From the NCBI GenBank assembly GCA_050945155.1, contig JBMNSK010000007.1, positions 1 to 53,405 of the forward strand: a stretch of DNA of 53,405 nt. Direction: 5' to 3'. Made by a program: the position numbers and the translations under genes. The notes beneath the pieces were generated by a model, which saw only the letters and a list, made by a program, of their open reading frames with translations, made no database searches and was not told the DNA's origin. Shown here piece after piece: positions 1 through 7,950 of this stretch. This DNA is from JBMNSK01 sp050945155. GTDB lineage: Bacteria; Actinomycetota; Coriobacteriia; Coriobacteriales; Eggerthellaceae. Positions within the stretch are counted from its first letter, which is position 1. The number at the start of each line of letters is the position of its first letter.

Positions 1-827
1 GCACACGCGTTTCAGTGTTACCGCTGGTACCTTGCGGAGAATGCGACGATTGCCAAGCTGGGCATTTCAGTCTCTGTAAGCACTACAGTTTCATCGGTTC
101 TCGTCGACCGGGGACAATGGCAGAATATGTTGCCATTCCAGCAGAAAACATCTTTCCACTTGGCGATGATGTTTCAGACCTCGAAGCAGCTTTTTTTGAA
201 CCCGCATCAATTGGGGTACATGGCATTGAGCTTGCGCATTTTCCTGAAGGAGCTAATGCCATTGTTATCGGTGCCGGTACCATTGGAATTCTTACAGCGC
301 AAGAGCTTTTAGGCTATGGAGCTTCTCGTGTGGTGGTTTCTAATCGCAGTGCAAGTCGCTTAGAACAAGCAGCACATGTGGGCCTGAAGCTGTTGGTAGA
401 TACGTCGGAAGAGAACTGGCAAGACAAGGCATTCACTCTTAATGAAAACCGTGAATTTGATTATGTCTTTGACACGGCGGGTACCCCGGCAACAATTATT
501 GATTCGCTCGAGGTTGCAGCCAATCGCGGTACGGTTTGCTTTATTGGCACACCAAAATCTCCCGTTTCATTCACCGTGCAGCAGTGGGAGCTTATTAATC
601 GCAAGGAGCTTACGGTTACCGGCGCATGGATGTCTTACTCAAATCCTTGGCCAGGCATAGAGTGGGAGAAAGTAAACGAATTCTTTGACCGCGGGATAAT
701 GAAAATTGATCCTTCGATGATAGACCAGATTTATAACTTGTCAGATATTGCCGAGGCGTTCGAGCGTTTCGAATCAACGCGTAAAGTGCATGGAAAAATT
801 GTCATCGATTCCTGGCAAGAGAGCTAA
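1..827 (+). CDS. Zinc-dependent sugar-phosphate/polyol dehydrogenase, GatD-like (5' end outside window)
   Basis: Medium-chain zinc dehydrogenase that would oxidise a polyol or polyol phosphate with NAD+; galactitol-1-phosphate 5-dehydrogenase (GatD) is the closest family I recognise. The frame is open from position 3 to the stop at 827, so the catalytic-zinc N-terminus is missing. Visible are the structural-zinc cysteine cluster (PCGECDDCQAGHFSLC), the YSFIGSR segment typical of GatD-like proteins, and the Rossmann motif GAGTIG. A GTG at position 15 lies inside the conserved domain and is not a real start. It sits 57 bases upstream of a GatZ/KbaZ gene on the same strand, which supports a role in galactitol/tagatose-type sugar phosphate metabolism. 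The exact substrate is inferred. Confidence 0.8.
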   Translation, partial: TRVSVLPLVPCGECDDCQAGHFSLCKHYSFIGSRRPGTMAEYVAIPAENIFPLGDDVSDLEAAFFEPASIGVHGIELAHFPEGANAIVIGAGTIGILTAQELLGYGASRVVVSNRSASRLEQAAHVGLKLLVDTSEENWQDKAFTLNENREFDYVFDTAGTPATIIDSLEVAANRGTVCFIGTPKSPVSFTVQQWELINRKELTVTGAWMSYSNPWPGIEWEKVNEFFDRGIMKIDPSMIDQIYNLSDIAEAFERFESTRKVHGKIVIDSWQES

Positions 828-884
828 TTTCATGTATAACGTATTAGTTAAAGTTGGCTTACTTTTATGTAAGGAGTTAGTTTC

Positions 885-2219
885 ATGAATCCTTTACAAG
901 ATATTGTAAGAATGAATAAGTCAGGAAGGCGCGTCGGAATCTATTCATGCTGTTCAGCAAACGCCGACGTTATCCGTGCGGTGCTGCTGAAGTCTTATAA
1001 AACGAATACCCCAGCTCTTATTGAATCAACTTCAAATCAGGTAAACCAGCTCGGGGGATATACGGGTATGAATCCTGCTGCGTTTGCTGACTTCGTATAC
1101 AACCTTGCTGATGATATGTGCGTACCGAGCAACCACGTCATCATCGGTGGTGACCATTTAGGGCCGCTGCCTTGGGTCGATAAAGATGAAGAAGAGGCCA
1201 TGGTTCACGCCGAGGAACTAGTACGTAGCTGTGTACTGGCTGGTTATCGCAAGATTCATCTCGATACAAGCATGCGCGTTGCTTCTGATGATCCCAATAA
1301 GCCTTTCAAGACAGCAACCTGTGCAGAACGCGGTGCCCGTTTGATGGCAGCTTCTGAGGACGCCTATAAAGAGTATGAAAAGTCCCATCCGGGTGCACCG
1401 AAGCCTGTCTACATTATCGGTTCGGAAGTTCCCGTCCCCGGTGGTGACTTCAACGCCGGCAAAATGGGCGTTACTACGGCAGAGGATGCCACAAACACCA
1501 TTCGTATCTATAAGGAAGCGTTTGAGCGCTACGGGCTTAAAGACGTCTTTAGTCGAGTACTTGGCTTAGTCGTTGAAATGGGTGTTGAGTTTCATGAATT
1601 CAAGATTGATGAGTACTCTCGCACCCGCGCGGCCGATTTGGTGGCTGCTATGCGCAAAGAGCCTCTGTGCATTGAGTGCCATTCCTCTGACTACCAGACG
1701 ACACGCAACCTTCGTCGGATGTGTGAAGACGGCGGTGCAATTCTGAAGGTTGGACCTGCGCTGACTTTCGCATTTCGTGAGGCTATGTTTGCGCTCGAAC
1801 AGATTGAGCGCGAAGTATATGCTGACCAGCCTGAGAGATGGTCAAACTTCCGTGAGACGCTCGAGCGAAAGATGCTTGAGGATCCGAGCCACTGGAAAGA
1901 CTACTATCGCGGGTCAGAAAACGAACAGCGTATTGCGCGTGCCTACAGCTTTTATGATCGGTCACGCTACTACCTGTCACAACGGGAAATAGTAGATGCG
2001 CGCGACAAACTTGTTGGCAACTTGTCGGGCAATGTCATTCCTCATTGTATGTTGAGCCAGTATTTGCCGAATCAGTATTATCATGTTCGTCGTGGTCAGG
2101 TACGCAATGAAGCGGCCGACCTCATTTGGGACCATATTGGCGATGTGATTGATGGCTATTTACAGGCAACCGATTACTGTGGTGTAGGCGTGCTTGAGGA
2201 TTCAGCCCACATTCGCTAG
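885..2219 (+). CDS. gatZ: D-tagatose-1,6-bisphosphate aldolase accessory subunit, GatZ/KbaZ family
   Basis: In characterised systems GatZ/KbaZ is the non-catalytic subunit that stabilises and activates the class II aldolase GatY/KbaY, which splits tagatose 1,6-bisphosphate into DHAP and glyceraldehyde 3-phosphate. The protein has 444 residues, slightly longer than the usual 420 or so. Family hallmarks are the N-terminal stretch GIYSCCSANADVIRAVL, then ESTSNQVNQLGGYTGM, GGDHLGP, HLDTSM and GSEVPVPGG. A good ribosome site (AAGGAG) lies about 10 bases before the ATG. The partner aldolase is not in the window; it may lie upstream with the dehydrogenase. A role in another ketose-phosphate pathway is possible. 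Confidence 0.85.
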   Translation: MNPLQDIVRMNKSGRRVGIYSCCSANADVIRAVLLKSYKTNTPALIESTSNQVNQLGGYTGMNPAAFADFVYNLADDMCVPSNHVIIGGDHLGPLPWVDKDEEEAMVHAEELVRSCVLAGYRKIHLDTSMRVASDDPNKPFKTATCAERGARLMAASEDAYKEYEKSHPGAPKPVYIIGSEVPVPGGDFNAGKMGVTTAEDATNTIRIYKEAFERYGLKDVFSRVLGLVVEMGVEFHEFKIDEYSRTRAADLVAAMRKEPLCIECHSSDYQTTRNLRRMCEDGGAILKVGPALTFAFREAMFALEQIEREVYADQPERWSNFRETLERKMLEDPSHWKDYYRGSENEQRIARAYSFYDRSRYYLSQREIVDARDKLVGNLSGNVIPHCMLSQYLPNQYYHVRRGQVRNEAADLIWDHIGDVIDGYLQATDYCGVGVLEDSAHIR

Positions 2220-2293
2220 ACTGCATAGCTTGGTATTAATTAACCGCACTTCTCGAGTCGCGATTGATTGCCGTATACAGGAAAGGTTTTTCT

Positions 2294-4117
2294 ATGGCTG
2301 ACATTTCTACGCTTCGATCGCAGGAAGAGCTCGACCTTATCAACCGAGTTTACGGTTCGAGCTATTTGGAAACAGAATCATTTAATGCGGCTCGTTCTGC
2401 GGCCAAGATTGAAGCTCAGCGTAAAGAAAACCTTCGCCTTCTTAAGGCATTTTCTGCTTTCTGTGAAGACTGCGGAGCGTCTTGGTTTATTTATGGGAAC
2501 ACTCTTCGTGGTGTAGTTGCCTACCAGGATTATCTGCCGGGGAGCGACGAGATTAGTTTTGGAATGCTTCGGCCCGATTATGAACGCCTTGAAGCCAGTT
2601 ATGCTGCCTTATCCGGAGAAGAGCGAAAAGCGCTCTCCTGGACGTTTCAACCTTATTTTGACGGAACCAATATTCGGCGTATTTATGCCCACGTAACTCT
2701 GAAGCATCATGCTCGGGTGAAGCAGGGGGATACCTATGTCTACGGTGATGAGAACATGCCTCTTGCGGTTCGCGGAGACTTCGCCATTGCTGTTTTCGAC
2801 GAAGTGCCAGATGACTTTTTCACACGCAAAAAATTCTACCGTCAAATGAAACGTCGCAGTGATGTGTTTAAACGAGCCATTGCAATTCGCCAGATTGAAA
2901 ACGGCGGCGAACCGGGTCGCCAGCTTGCGAACGAAAAAGCCGTTCTGTATGACGGCATGATGTGGACCAATGCCCAAATATCTTCTTTCTACCGTTTAAT
3001 ACCCTTAAGGTGTGCTTCTCGTGTCATGCATAGGCTGGCGAAACGCTACAAAGGACGCAATATGCAGATGATTGCCTGTGTTTGCGGATGGCGTTCAGTT
3101 ACCCTCCCCAAAACGGATATTGGAGAAACGCAGTGGATGCCTTTTGTGGACACCCAGGTAAGATGTCCGGTTCATCCCGACATTTGGGCTAAGGAGCCTT
3201 TAACGACCACGACGCCCGAGCTTCGTCGCTTGCAAGAAGATGCCATGAAAATTGTGACCGAGATTGACCGCATCTGTAAGGAACTAGGCCTTCGTTACTT
3301 TGCGTGCGGCGGTACGATGCTTGGTCATGTGCGTCATGGCGGCTTCATTCCTTGGGATGATGACATTGATATCGGCATGTTGCGCGAGGATTACGAAATC
3401 TTTATTAATAAGGCCGGTGAACTCATCGATTCCGAAGAATTCTTCCTGCAAACCAGAGAGACGGACCCGACCATTCCATATCTCTTCTCTAAGGTCCGCA
3501 TGGTGAACTCGGCCTATATCACCGAATACAATAAGTTCCGCCCATTCCAGAAGGGCATTTGTGTGGACATATTCCCGTTCGACTACATACCGAATGGGGT
3601 AAGCGACCAGCTGACGTTTAAGGATGAAGTACTTGCCGTAGCCAAGCGGCACAAGTATGTGGTGAACCGTCAATATCCGTCTTCGCAGTGGTATGAATTT
3701 AAGCCCGACCGCAAGAATCTTGACTACTATATTGCCCAAGCAGAGGGACGCATTCTTGCGCGGCACTATACCGGAATCTCGCTGAAGCAAACGCAGGCAG
3801 CTTACGATGAGGTGGTCACGCGTTTTGATGCTAATGCCGAAAAATTAAAATTGAAGTTCGTTGCCAGTTTCGTGCCGTCTTATACGATGGCAAAAGTCGA
3901 TGACCTGTTCCCAACGCAGCGCGTACAGTTTGATGAAATAGAAATCGAAATACCTCGACGTCCGGAACTGTTTTTGGATATGCAGTACGGAGACTATATG
4001 GTTATGCCATATCCGCACCAGCGTGTTGGCCATGACCTGCTTCTGTGGTCGGACGAAAAAGGTATCGGCGGCGGGCGTGAAGTCGTGAACATGAACGACA
4101 TTATTCGGTGGGATTAA
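2294..4117 (+). CDS. Tandem LicD-family protein (phosphotransferase/nucleotidyltransferase fold)
   Basis: LicD proteins transfer phosphocholine or related phospho-groups onto cell-surface glycans such as teichoic acids. The 607-residue protein has two LicD-like halves. The C-terminal half carries the full signature (GGTMLGHVRHGG, then IPWDDDIDIGMLREDY around residues 338-365). The N-terminal half has a matching segment (IYGNTLRGVVAY, then LPGSDEISFGMLRPDY around residues 65-100) in which the metal-binding DDDID is replaced by GSDEIS, so that half is probably inactive. The ATG at 2294 is preferred over an upstream TTG (2264) because AGGAAAGG precedes it. It follows the gatZ gene by 74 bases on the same strand. 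The acceptor and the donor group are unknown. Confidence 0.8.
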   Translation: MADISTLRSQEELDLINRVYGSSYLETESFNAARSAAKIEAQRKENLRLLKAFSAFCEDCGASWFIYGNTLRGVVAYQDYLPGSDEISFGMLRPDYERLEASYAALSGEERKALSWTFQPYFDGTNIRRIYAHVTLKHHARVKQGDTYVYGDENMPLAVRGDFAIAVFDEVPDDFFTRKKFYRQMKRRSDVFKRAIAIRQIENGGEPGRQLANEKAVLYDGMMWTNAQISSFYRLIPLRCASRVMHRLAKRYKGRNMQMIACVCGWRSVTLPKTDIGETQWMPFVDTQVRCPVHPDIWAKEPLTTTTPELRRLQEDAMKIVTEIDRICKELGLRYFACGGTMLGHVRHGGFIPWDDDIDIGMLREDYEIFINKAGELIDSEEFFLQTRETDPTIPYLFSKVRMVNSAYITEYNKFRPFQKGICVDIFPFDYIPNGVSDQLTFKDEVLAVAKRHKYVVNRQYPSSQWYEFKPDRKNLDYYIAQAEGRILARHYTGISLKQTQAAYDEVVTRFDANAEKLKLKFVASFVPSYTMAKVDDLFPTQRVQFDEIEIEIPRRPELFLDMQYGDYMVMPYPHQRVGHDLLLWSDEKGIGGGREVVNMNDIIRWD

Positions 4118-4171
4118 ACGAGCACACCGAGTTACTAAGTTATCCAGATATCCCGCTGATACAATAAACCC

Positions 4172-4798
4172 ATGTGCGGAAGATGCGTCATATTTACTGT
4201 TGATGAGGTGCTTGGGGCTATCAAAGATATCGAAGCTCAAGTACCCTTAAAGATTGAACCAGATTGGCCAGCCAGAAGAGTTCAGGCATATCCCAATTCG
4301 GTTGCCCCGCTGATAGTCCCTCGCTTTGATACAGCGCTTGGGCTTTCCGGTCTTGGAGTAGGGAGCCTTGGCGTTCAGGAAATGGCCTGGGGTTTTGATG
4401 AATCATGGACTTCAGGTGTTGTTTTCAACACGCGCATTGAGAGTGCGGCGAAACCAACATGGCGCGAATCTATGGCCCACCGTCGCTGCGTCCTGCCAGT
4501 CTCTTCTTTCTTCGAGACAAACAAAAACGAAACGTATACCTCCCCGAAAACTGGTAGGTTAATAAAACGGCAGTATGAGTTTCGCGTTCCGGGCCAGGAT
4601 GTCATTCTCATTGGCTGCACATGGAAAGACAATCGCTTTTCTATGGTGACAACTGAAGCGAATGAAGATATGGCCCCGATTCATCATCGCATGCCGCTTA
4701 TTGTCCGGCAGGAGGAGCTACCGCTGTGGTTGGGCCCTCATTATCGGGAACTTGCAGACCGTTCATCCATCAAACTAGACGTTGCATCCGTTCAGTAA
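4172..4798 (+). CDS. SRAP-domain protein (HMCES/YedK family), abasic-site DNA-protein crosslinker
   Basis: SRAP proteins form a covalent thiazolidine link between Cys2 and abasic sites in single-stranded DNA and so shield them during replication. All key residues are visible in the 208-residue protein: MCGR at the start (Cys2 after Met removal), the Asn in FNTRIES (N86), the Glu in SSFFETN (E115) and the His of the IHHRMP motif (H171). The ATG is fixed by the need for Cys at position 2. There is only a short gap (54 bases) after the LicD gene and no obvious terminator between them, so co-transcription is possible but not functionally implied. Confidence 0.93.
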   Translation: MCGRCVIFTVDEVLGAIKDIEAQVPLKIEPDWPARRVQAYPNSVAPLIVPRFDTALGLSGLGVGSLGVQEMAWGFDESWTSGVVFNTRIESAAKPTWRESMAHRRCVLPVSSFFETNKNETYTSPKTGRLIKRQYEFRVPGQDVILIGCTWKDNRFSMVTTEANEDMAPIHHRMPLIVRQEELPLWLGPHYRELADRSSIKLDVASVQ

Positions 4799-5156
4799 AT
4801 AAACAAGCGGTTTCTAGTCACTTGCTATGAGATAATTAGCCCTTTTTTATACCATTAAACGAATAACCCATTGACAGTAATTAGCCTTATTATGGAAAAT
4901 TTTTCCAGAAGACGTGGTACTGGGGACCCACGTTTTTAATGGGGGCTATCATTCGTGTTTTTCTTAAGGGACAAACACACACCTTCATAAAGAATTCTGC
5001 ACGCCTTTAAGGGGGACTTAGATGGCGTCGCATAGTTCTTCGACACAATTTTCCACCCTAGTTGGCTTATGAATAAGCCATTTTACTAGGCGGCGCTTTG
5101 GTATGGCGTCCCGCTTGCGTGGCTTGTTCATTCTGCGATGAGTAGAGGAGGATAAA
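4799..5156 (+). other. Noncoding leader/promoter region of the LPVTG adhesin
   Basis: 358 bases without a credible gene. It holds a TTGACA hexamer at 4872-4877 followed by AT-rich sequence, a small inverted repeat (ACGTGG...CCACGT, about 4912-4935), a strong stem-loop at 5057-5090 and an AGGAGG ribosome site just before 5157. The long, G-run-rich leader suggests post-transcriptional control of the adhesin. The promoter assignment is weak because no good -10 hexamer lies at ideal spacing. Confidence 0.5.
5057..5090 (+). promoter_or_regulatory. Strong stem-loop in adhesin 5' leader
   Basis: Two nested perfect stems: CCTAGT (5057-5062) with ACTAGG (5085-5090), and TGGCTTAT (5063-5070) with ATAAGCCA (5073-5080). 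The inner loop is two bases and a TTTT bulge sits on the 3' side. It ends 66 bases before the adhesin ATG and has no U-tract, so it is not a simple terminator. A role in mRNA stability or regulated translation is inferred. Confidence 0.5.
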
Positions 5157-7481
5157 ATGTTTGCTCACAAACATTTATCCACGAAGCCTCGCTTGGTGTT
5201 TCTTGCTGTGGGGCTTTGTTTATTGGCATCTCTATTGGCTTTTATTCCAACGAATGCCTTCGGTAACAACGAAGACATTTCAGACACGAACGTCACCGAT
5301 CTTTCAGTAAGTGTCGATAGCGTGAATAATTGGGGACGATCTAAGGTTACGATGCGATTCGCCGAAGACCCGCAACCTCCTCGTGCAAATATCGAAGCGG
5401 GAGATACCATTTCGGTTACCTGGCCAACTCAAGCAAATCACTCGGGTAATGTGTACCTGGTCGGCGATTACCAATCTCATCAAGCCGTTACTATCGAAGG
5501 TACCGATACGGTCATTGGCTATGCTGACATTACTGGTACTGGCGCAACCGTTACGTTTACGAGCGATGTTGAAAACTACCAACATGTTGAGGGCTATCTG
5601 AGTTTTTGGGTTACAGCCGTAGCAGATAGCAATATGGAAGAGGGAACCTCAGAGGATGTAATCATCAATTCAGGCGATTATGAGGCGGGCATTACAATCC
5701 ATAAACCGAATACCGGAACAGGCCCAGTTGGTTTTTCAAGCAAATCCGGCGTCTTTGGGACCAACGACGATGGCACCCCGAACTATAGCAGTGGCCAGTG
5801 GTACCTCCTTGCTAATCGCAATAGGGTGACAAATCTCAATGGCAGCGTCACTATCGTCGATACGCTTCCTGAGGGGGTAACCTTCACCTCATTTCAATAT
5901 GTTTTCTTCCAGGCCGCAGATGAAAGCTCTCGTGAAGGTGCATGGAGTGACGCCGACTCTCGGGCCTTCATAAGTTCACATGGGGGCAGCGTTAACTACG
6001 ACGAATCAAGTCGAACGCTTACTATTACGCTTCCCGCCAGCGCTTTTACTAGACAAACATCAGGCGGTGAAACGGAAGGTCTTGTTTGGGCATTTTTAAT
6101 CAACACGCAAATTGATGAAACTTATATTCGCGACCATGCTTCTCCAGATGCTACAGAATTTCCCATCAGAAACAATATGACCTCTACGTATACTGTCCGA
6201 AACGAGGATGGTACGACTACGACCACGAGAGAACCCCACTCATCAACTTTAAGGCTTCCAAATTCGGAATCAGGAGCTACCGGTGTTCCCCAGGGAATCA
6301 TTCGAGTCAGCAAGACCGTAGATGGTACAACGGTGCCTATTGAGGGTGTTACCTTCCGCATTTATAAGGTCCACCAAAACGCTGCGGGCGAGTATGAGCG
6401 AGAGACGAATTGGTATCGCAACTCCGACGGCAGTTACTCAAGCTACGTTGATATGGAGACTGTGGCAAATGGCGTGGCGACTTCGCCAAGTCTTGACGAT
6501 GGAACCTACGAGCTTGCCGAGGTGAATGGGCCGGATTGGGTTGTGACAACGACTCAGGAAATTTACGTGACCATTTCTGGCACCGAGGGCGTCTCAAAGC
6601 CTGTTACCAATAGGGTGGTTCCTATTGATATCACGGTAACGAAGAAGTGGGTTACCGACAGTGGGGCGACAGACAATACCGAGCATCCGACAATCTATAT
6701 GGATCTGTATCGCCAGATTGAAAATGGCTCACCAGAGCTTGTCGAGGGAAGTCGCCAGATGCTTGCAAATGGAACTTCAACCGTTGTCTGGTCGAACATG
6801 CCGCGCTATGACGCCCACGGCAATGCATATACCTACTCTGTAAAAGAGGTTGATGCAGACGGTAACGTAGTTGACCCCTCTGGCTATACAAGTAGCATCA
6901 GCGGAACGACGGTGACGAATCGTCGAAACGACAACTATATCGAGTCTTACTCAGAGCTTGAGGTTTCGAAAGTCGATGAGGACGGAAACCTCTTGGATGG
7001 AGCAACCTTTACCCTTTATGCAGACGAAGCCTGTACGCAAGAGATTGCCCAGTATGAAGGTGGTAGGGCCACAATCAGAATGAATGATGATGCTATTAGG
7101 CCTTATATTCCAACGACCAGTGGCACGAGAACCATCTATTTGAAAGAGACAAAAGCTCCTGATGGTTATGCAATTGATTCGACGGTATATCCTATCGATT
7201 TGACAACAGCGATGGATGAGGGAAGTTGGAACTCCGACCATACGCTTTATACCGTCAATGTCACGCACACTATTACGTCTGACGGTTCGGCTGCGTTATC
7301 CATTACGAATGAAAAAGCGCCTGGTACACCGGGCACGTCAGACGAGACAAATGGTCTTCCTGTGACAGGGGACTCGGCACTCGTACTTGCTGTGATTGGA
7401 GTGCTTGTTTTTGCTGGCCTTGTAGCAGGGGCTGTCGGTTTGCGTATGCGCCGTAAACCGGAAGGCAAAACTGAAGAGTAG
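5157..7481 (+). CDS. LPVTG sortase-anchored surface adhesin with Cna_B/SpaA-type domains
   Basis: Secreted, wall-anchored protein of 774 residues, probably an adhesin. It starts with a signal peptide (basic start, hydrophobic core, cleavage near residue 35). Residues about 45-350 form a beta-rich head of adhesin Ig-like type. Three Cna_B/SpaA-like domains follow: about 375-475, 480-590 (ITVTKKWV..., typical Cna_B) and 600-700 (LEVSKVDEDGNLLDGATF to LKETKAPDGY, where the Glu is the expected isopeptide catalyst). The sorting signal is LPVTG at 734-738, then a hydrophobic helix and a basic tail. AGGAGG precedes the ATG. It is transcribed alone and closed by a terminator at 7531. The ligand is unknown, and no sortase is encoded in the window. 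Confidence 0.9.
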   Translation: MFAHKHLSTKPRLVFLAVGLCLLASLLAFIPTNAFGNNEDISDTNVTDLSVSVDSVNNWGRSKVTMRFAEDPQPPRANIEAGDTISVTWPTQANHSGNVYLVGDYQSHQAVTIEGTDTVIGYADITGTGATVTFTSDVENYQHVEGYLSFWVTAVADSNMEEGTSEDVIINSGDYEAGITIHKPNTGTGPVGFSSKSGVFGTNDDGTPNYSSGQWYLLANRNRVTNLNGSVTIVDTLPEGVTFTSFQYVFFQAADESSREGAWSDADSRAFISSHGGSVNYDESSRTLTITLPASAFTRQTSGGETEGLVWAFLINTQIDETYIRDHASPDATEFPIRNNMTSTYTVRNEDGTTTTTREPHSSTLRLPNSESGATGVPQGIIRVSKTVDGTTVPIEGVTFRIYKVHQNAAGEYERETNWYRNSDGSYSSYVDMETVANGVATSPSLDDGTYELAEVNGPDWVVTTTQEIYVTISGTEGVSKPVTNRVVPIDITVTKKWVTDSGATDNTEHPTIYMDLYRQIENGSPELVEGSRQMLANGTSTVVWSNMPRYDAHGNAYTYSVKEVDADGNVVDPSGYTSSISGTTVTNRRNDNYIESYSELEVSKVDEDGNLLDGATFTLYADEACTQEIAQYEGGRATIRMNDDAIRPYIPTTSGTRTIYLKETKAPDGYAIDSTVYPIDLTTAMDEGSWNSDHTLYTVNVTHTITSDGSAALSITNEKAPGTPGTSDETNGLPVTGDSALVLAVIGVLVFAGLVAGAVGLRMRRKPEGKTEE

Positions 7482-7530
7482 GGGCGTCTGGTCTAACCAA
7501 GCTTCGCGAGGCTAAAAGCGCATCTTAATC

Positions 7531-7571
7531 GGTCCGGGTATTACGCAATACTCGGGCCGAGTTTATTTTTT
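7531..7571 (+). terminator. Rho-independent terminator after the LPVTG adhesin
   Basis: A 12-bp stem (GGTCCGGGTATT with AATACTCGGGCC, two G-U pairs, loop ACGC) is followed by GAGTTTATTTTTT. It lies about 50 bases after the adhesin stop codon. Confidence 0.85.
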
Positions 7572-7749
7572 AGAAGAACATCGAAACACCGAAGTAGACC
7601 ACGAGTGCACCCATAAAAGGCATAAGCACTTTATTGACCTTAACAAGGTCGAGCTTTCTTAGTATATGCGGGGCTGGACCGACGCACGCATGGCTGACGT
7701 CCTTATTCAATTGGTGGTTTGCCCAATCGCATGTGAAGATGCGAAGTAA
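7570..7749 (-). pseudogene. Possible remnant: C-terminal tail of a membrane protein
   Basis: The minus strand is open for 59 codons from an in-frame stop at 7750-7752 to the TAA at 7570-7572, with no credible start. The reading ends in a polar segment followed by a hydrophobic helix (NKVLMPFMGALVVYFGVSMF) and looks like the authentic C-terminus of a membrane protein rather than random sequence. I do not recognise the family. The gap between the adhesin and the DUF2252 gene may therefore hold a decayed gene. Confidence is low because the reading is short. Confidence 0.3.
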
Positions 7750-7858
7750 TTACATGCATCAAGGATAAATACTGAGGCATTCAGACACCTTTGTGCAACC
7801 TGGTGTTACGTATGGCGAAATGCGAGAAATCATCACGGTTATGAGACCTTGCAGATAT

Positions 7859-7887
7859 TTGCAGTGTGGTATGAGAGCTTCTAGAAT
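7859..7887 (+). promoter_or_regulatory. Sigma70-type promoter for the DUF2252 gene
   Basis: TTGCAG (7859-7864) and TAGAAT (7882-7887) are separated by 17 bases. Transcription would start near 7894, giving a leader of about 57 bases before the ATG at 7951. The rest of 7572-7950 holds only the possible minus-strand remnant. Confidence 0.5.
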
Positions 7888-7950
7888 CAAGGTAGAACCC
7901 TGTTTCATTGACGCACCCATACAACACATGCAGATGAGTAGAGGTGAAAT

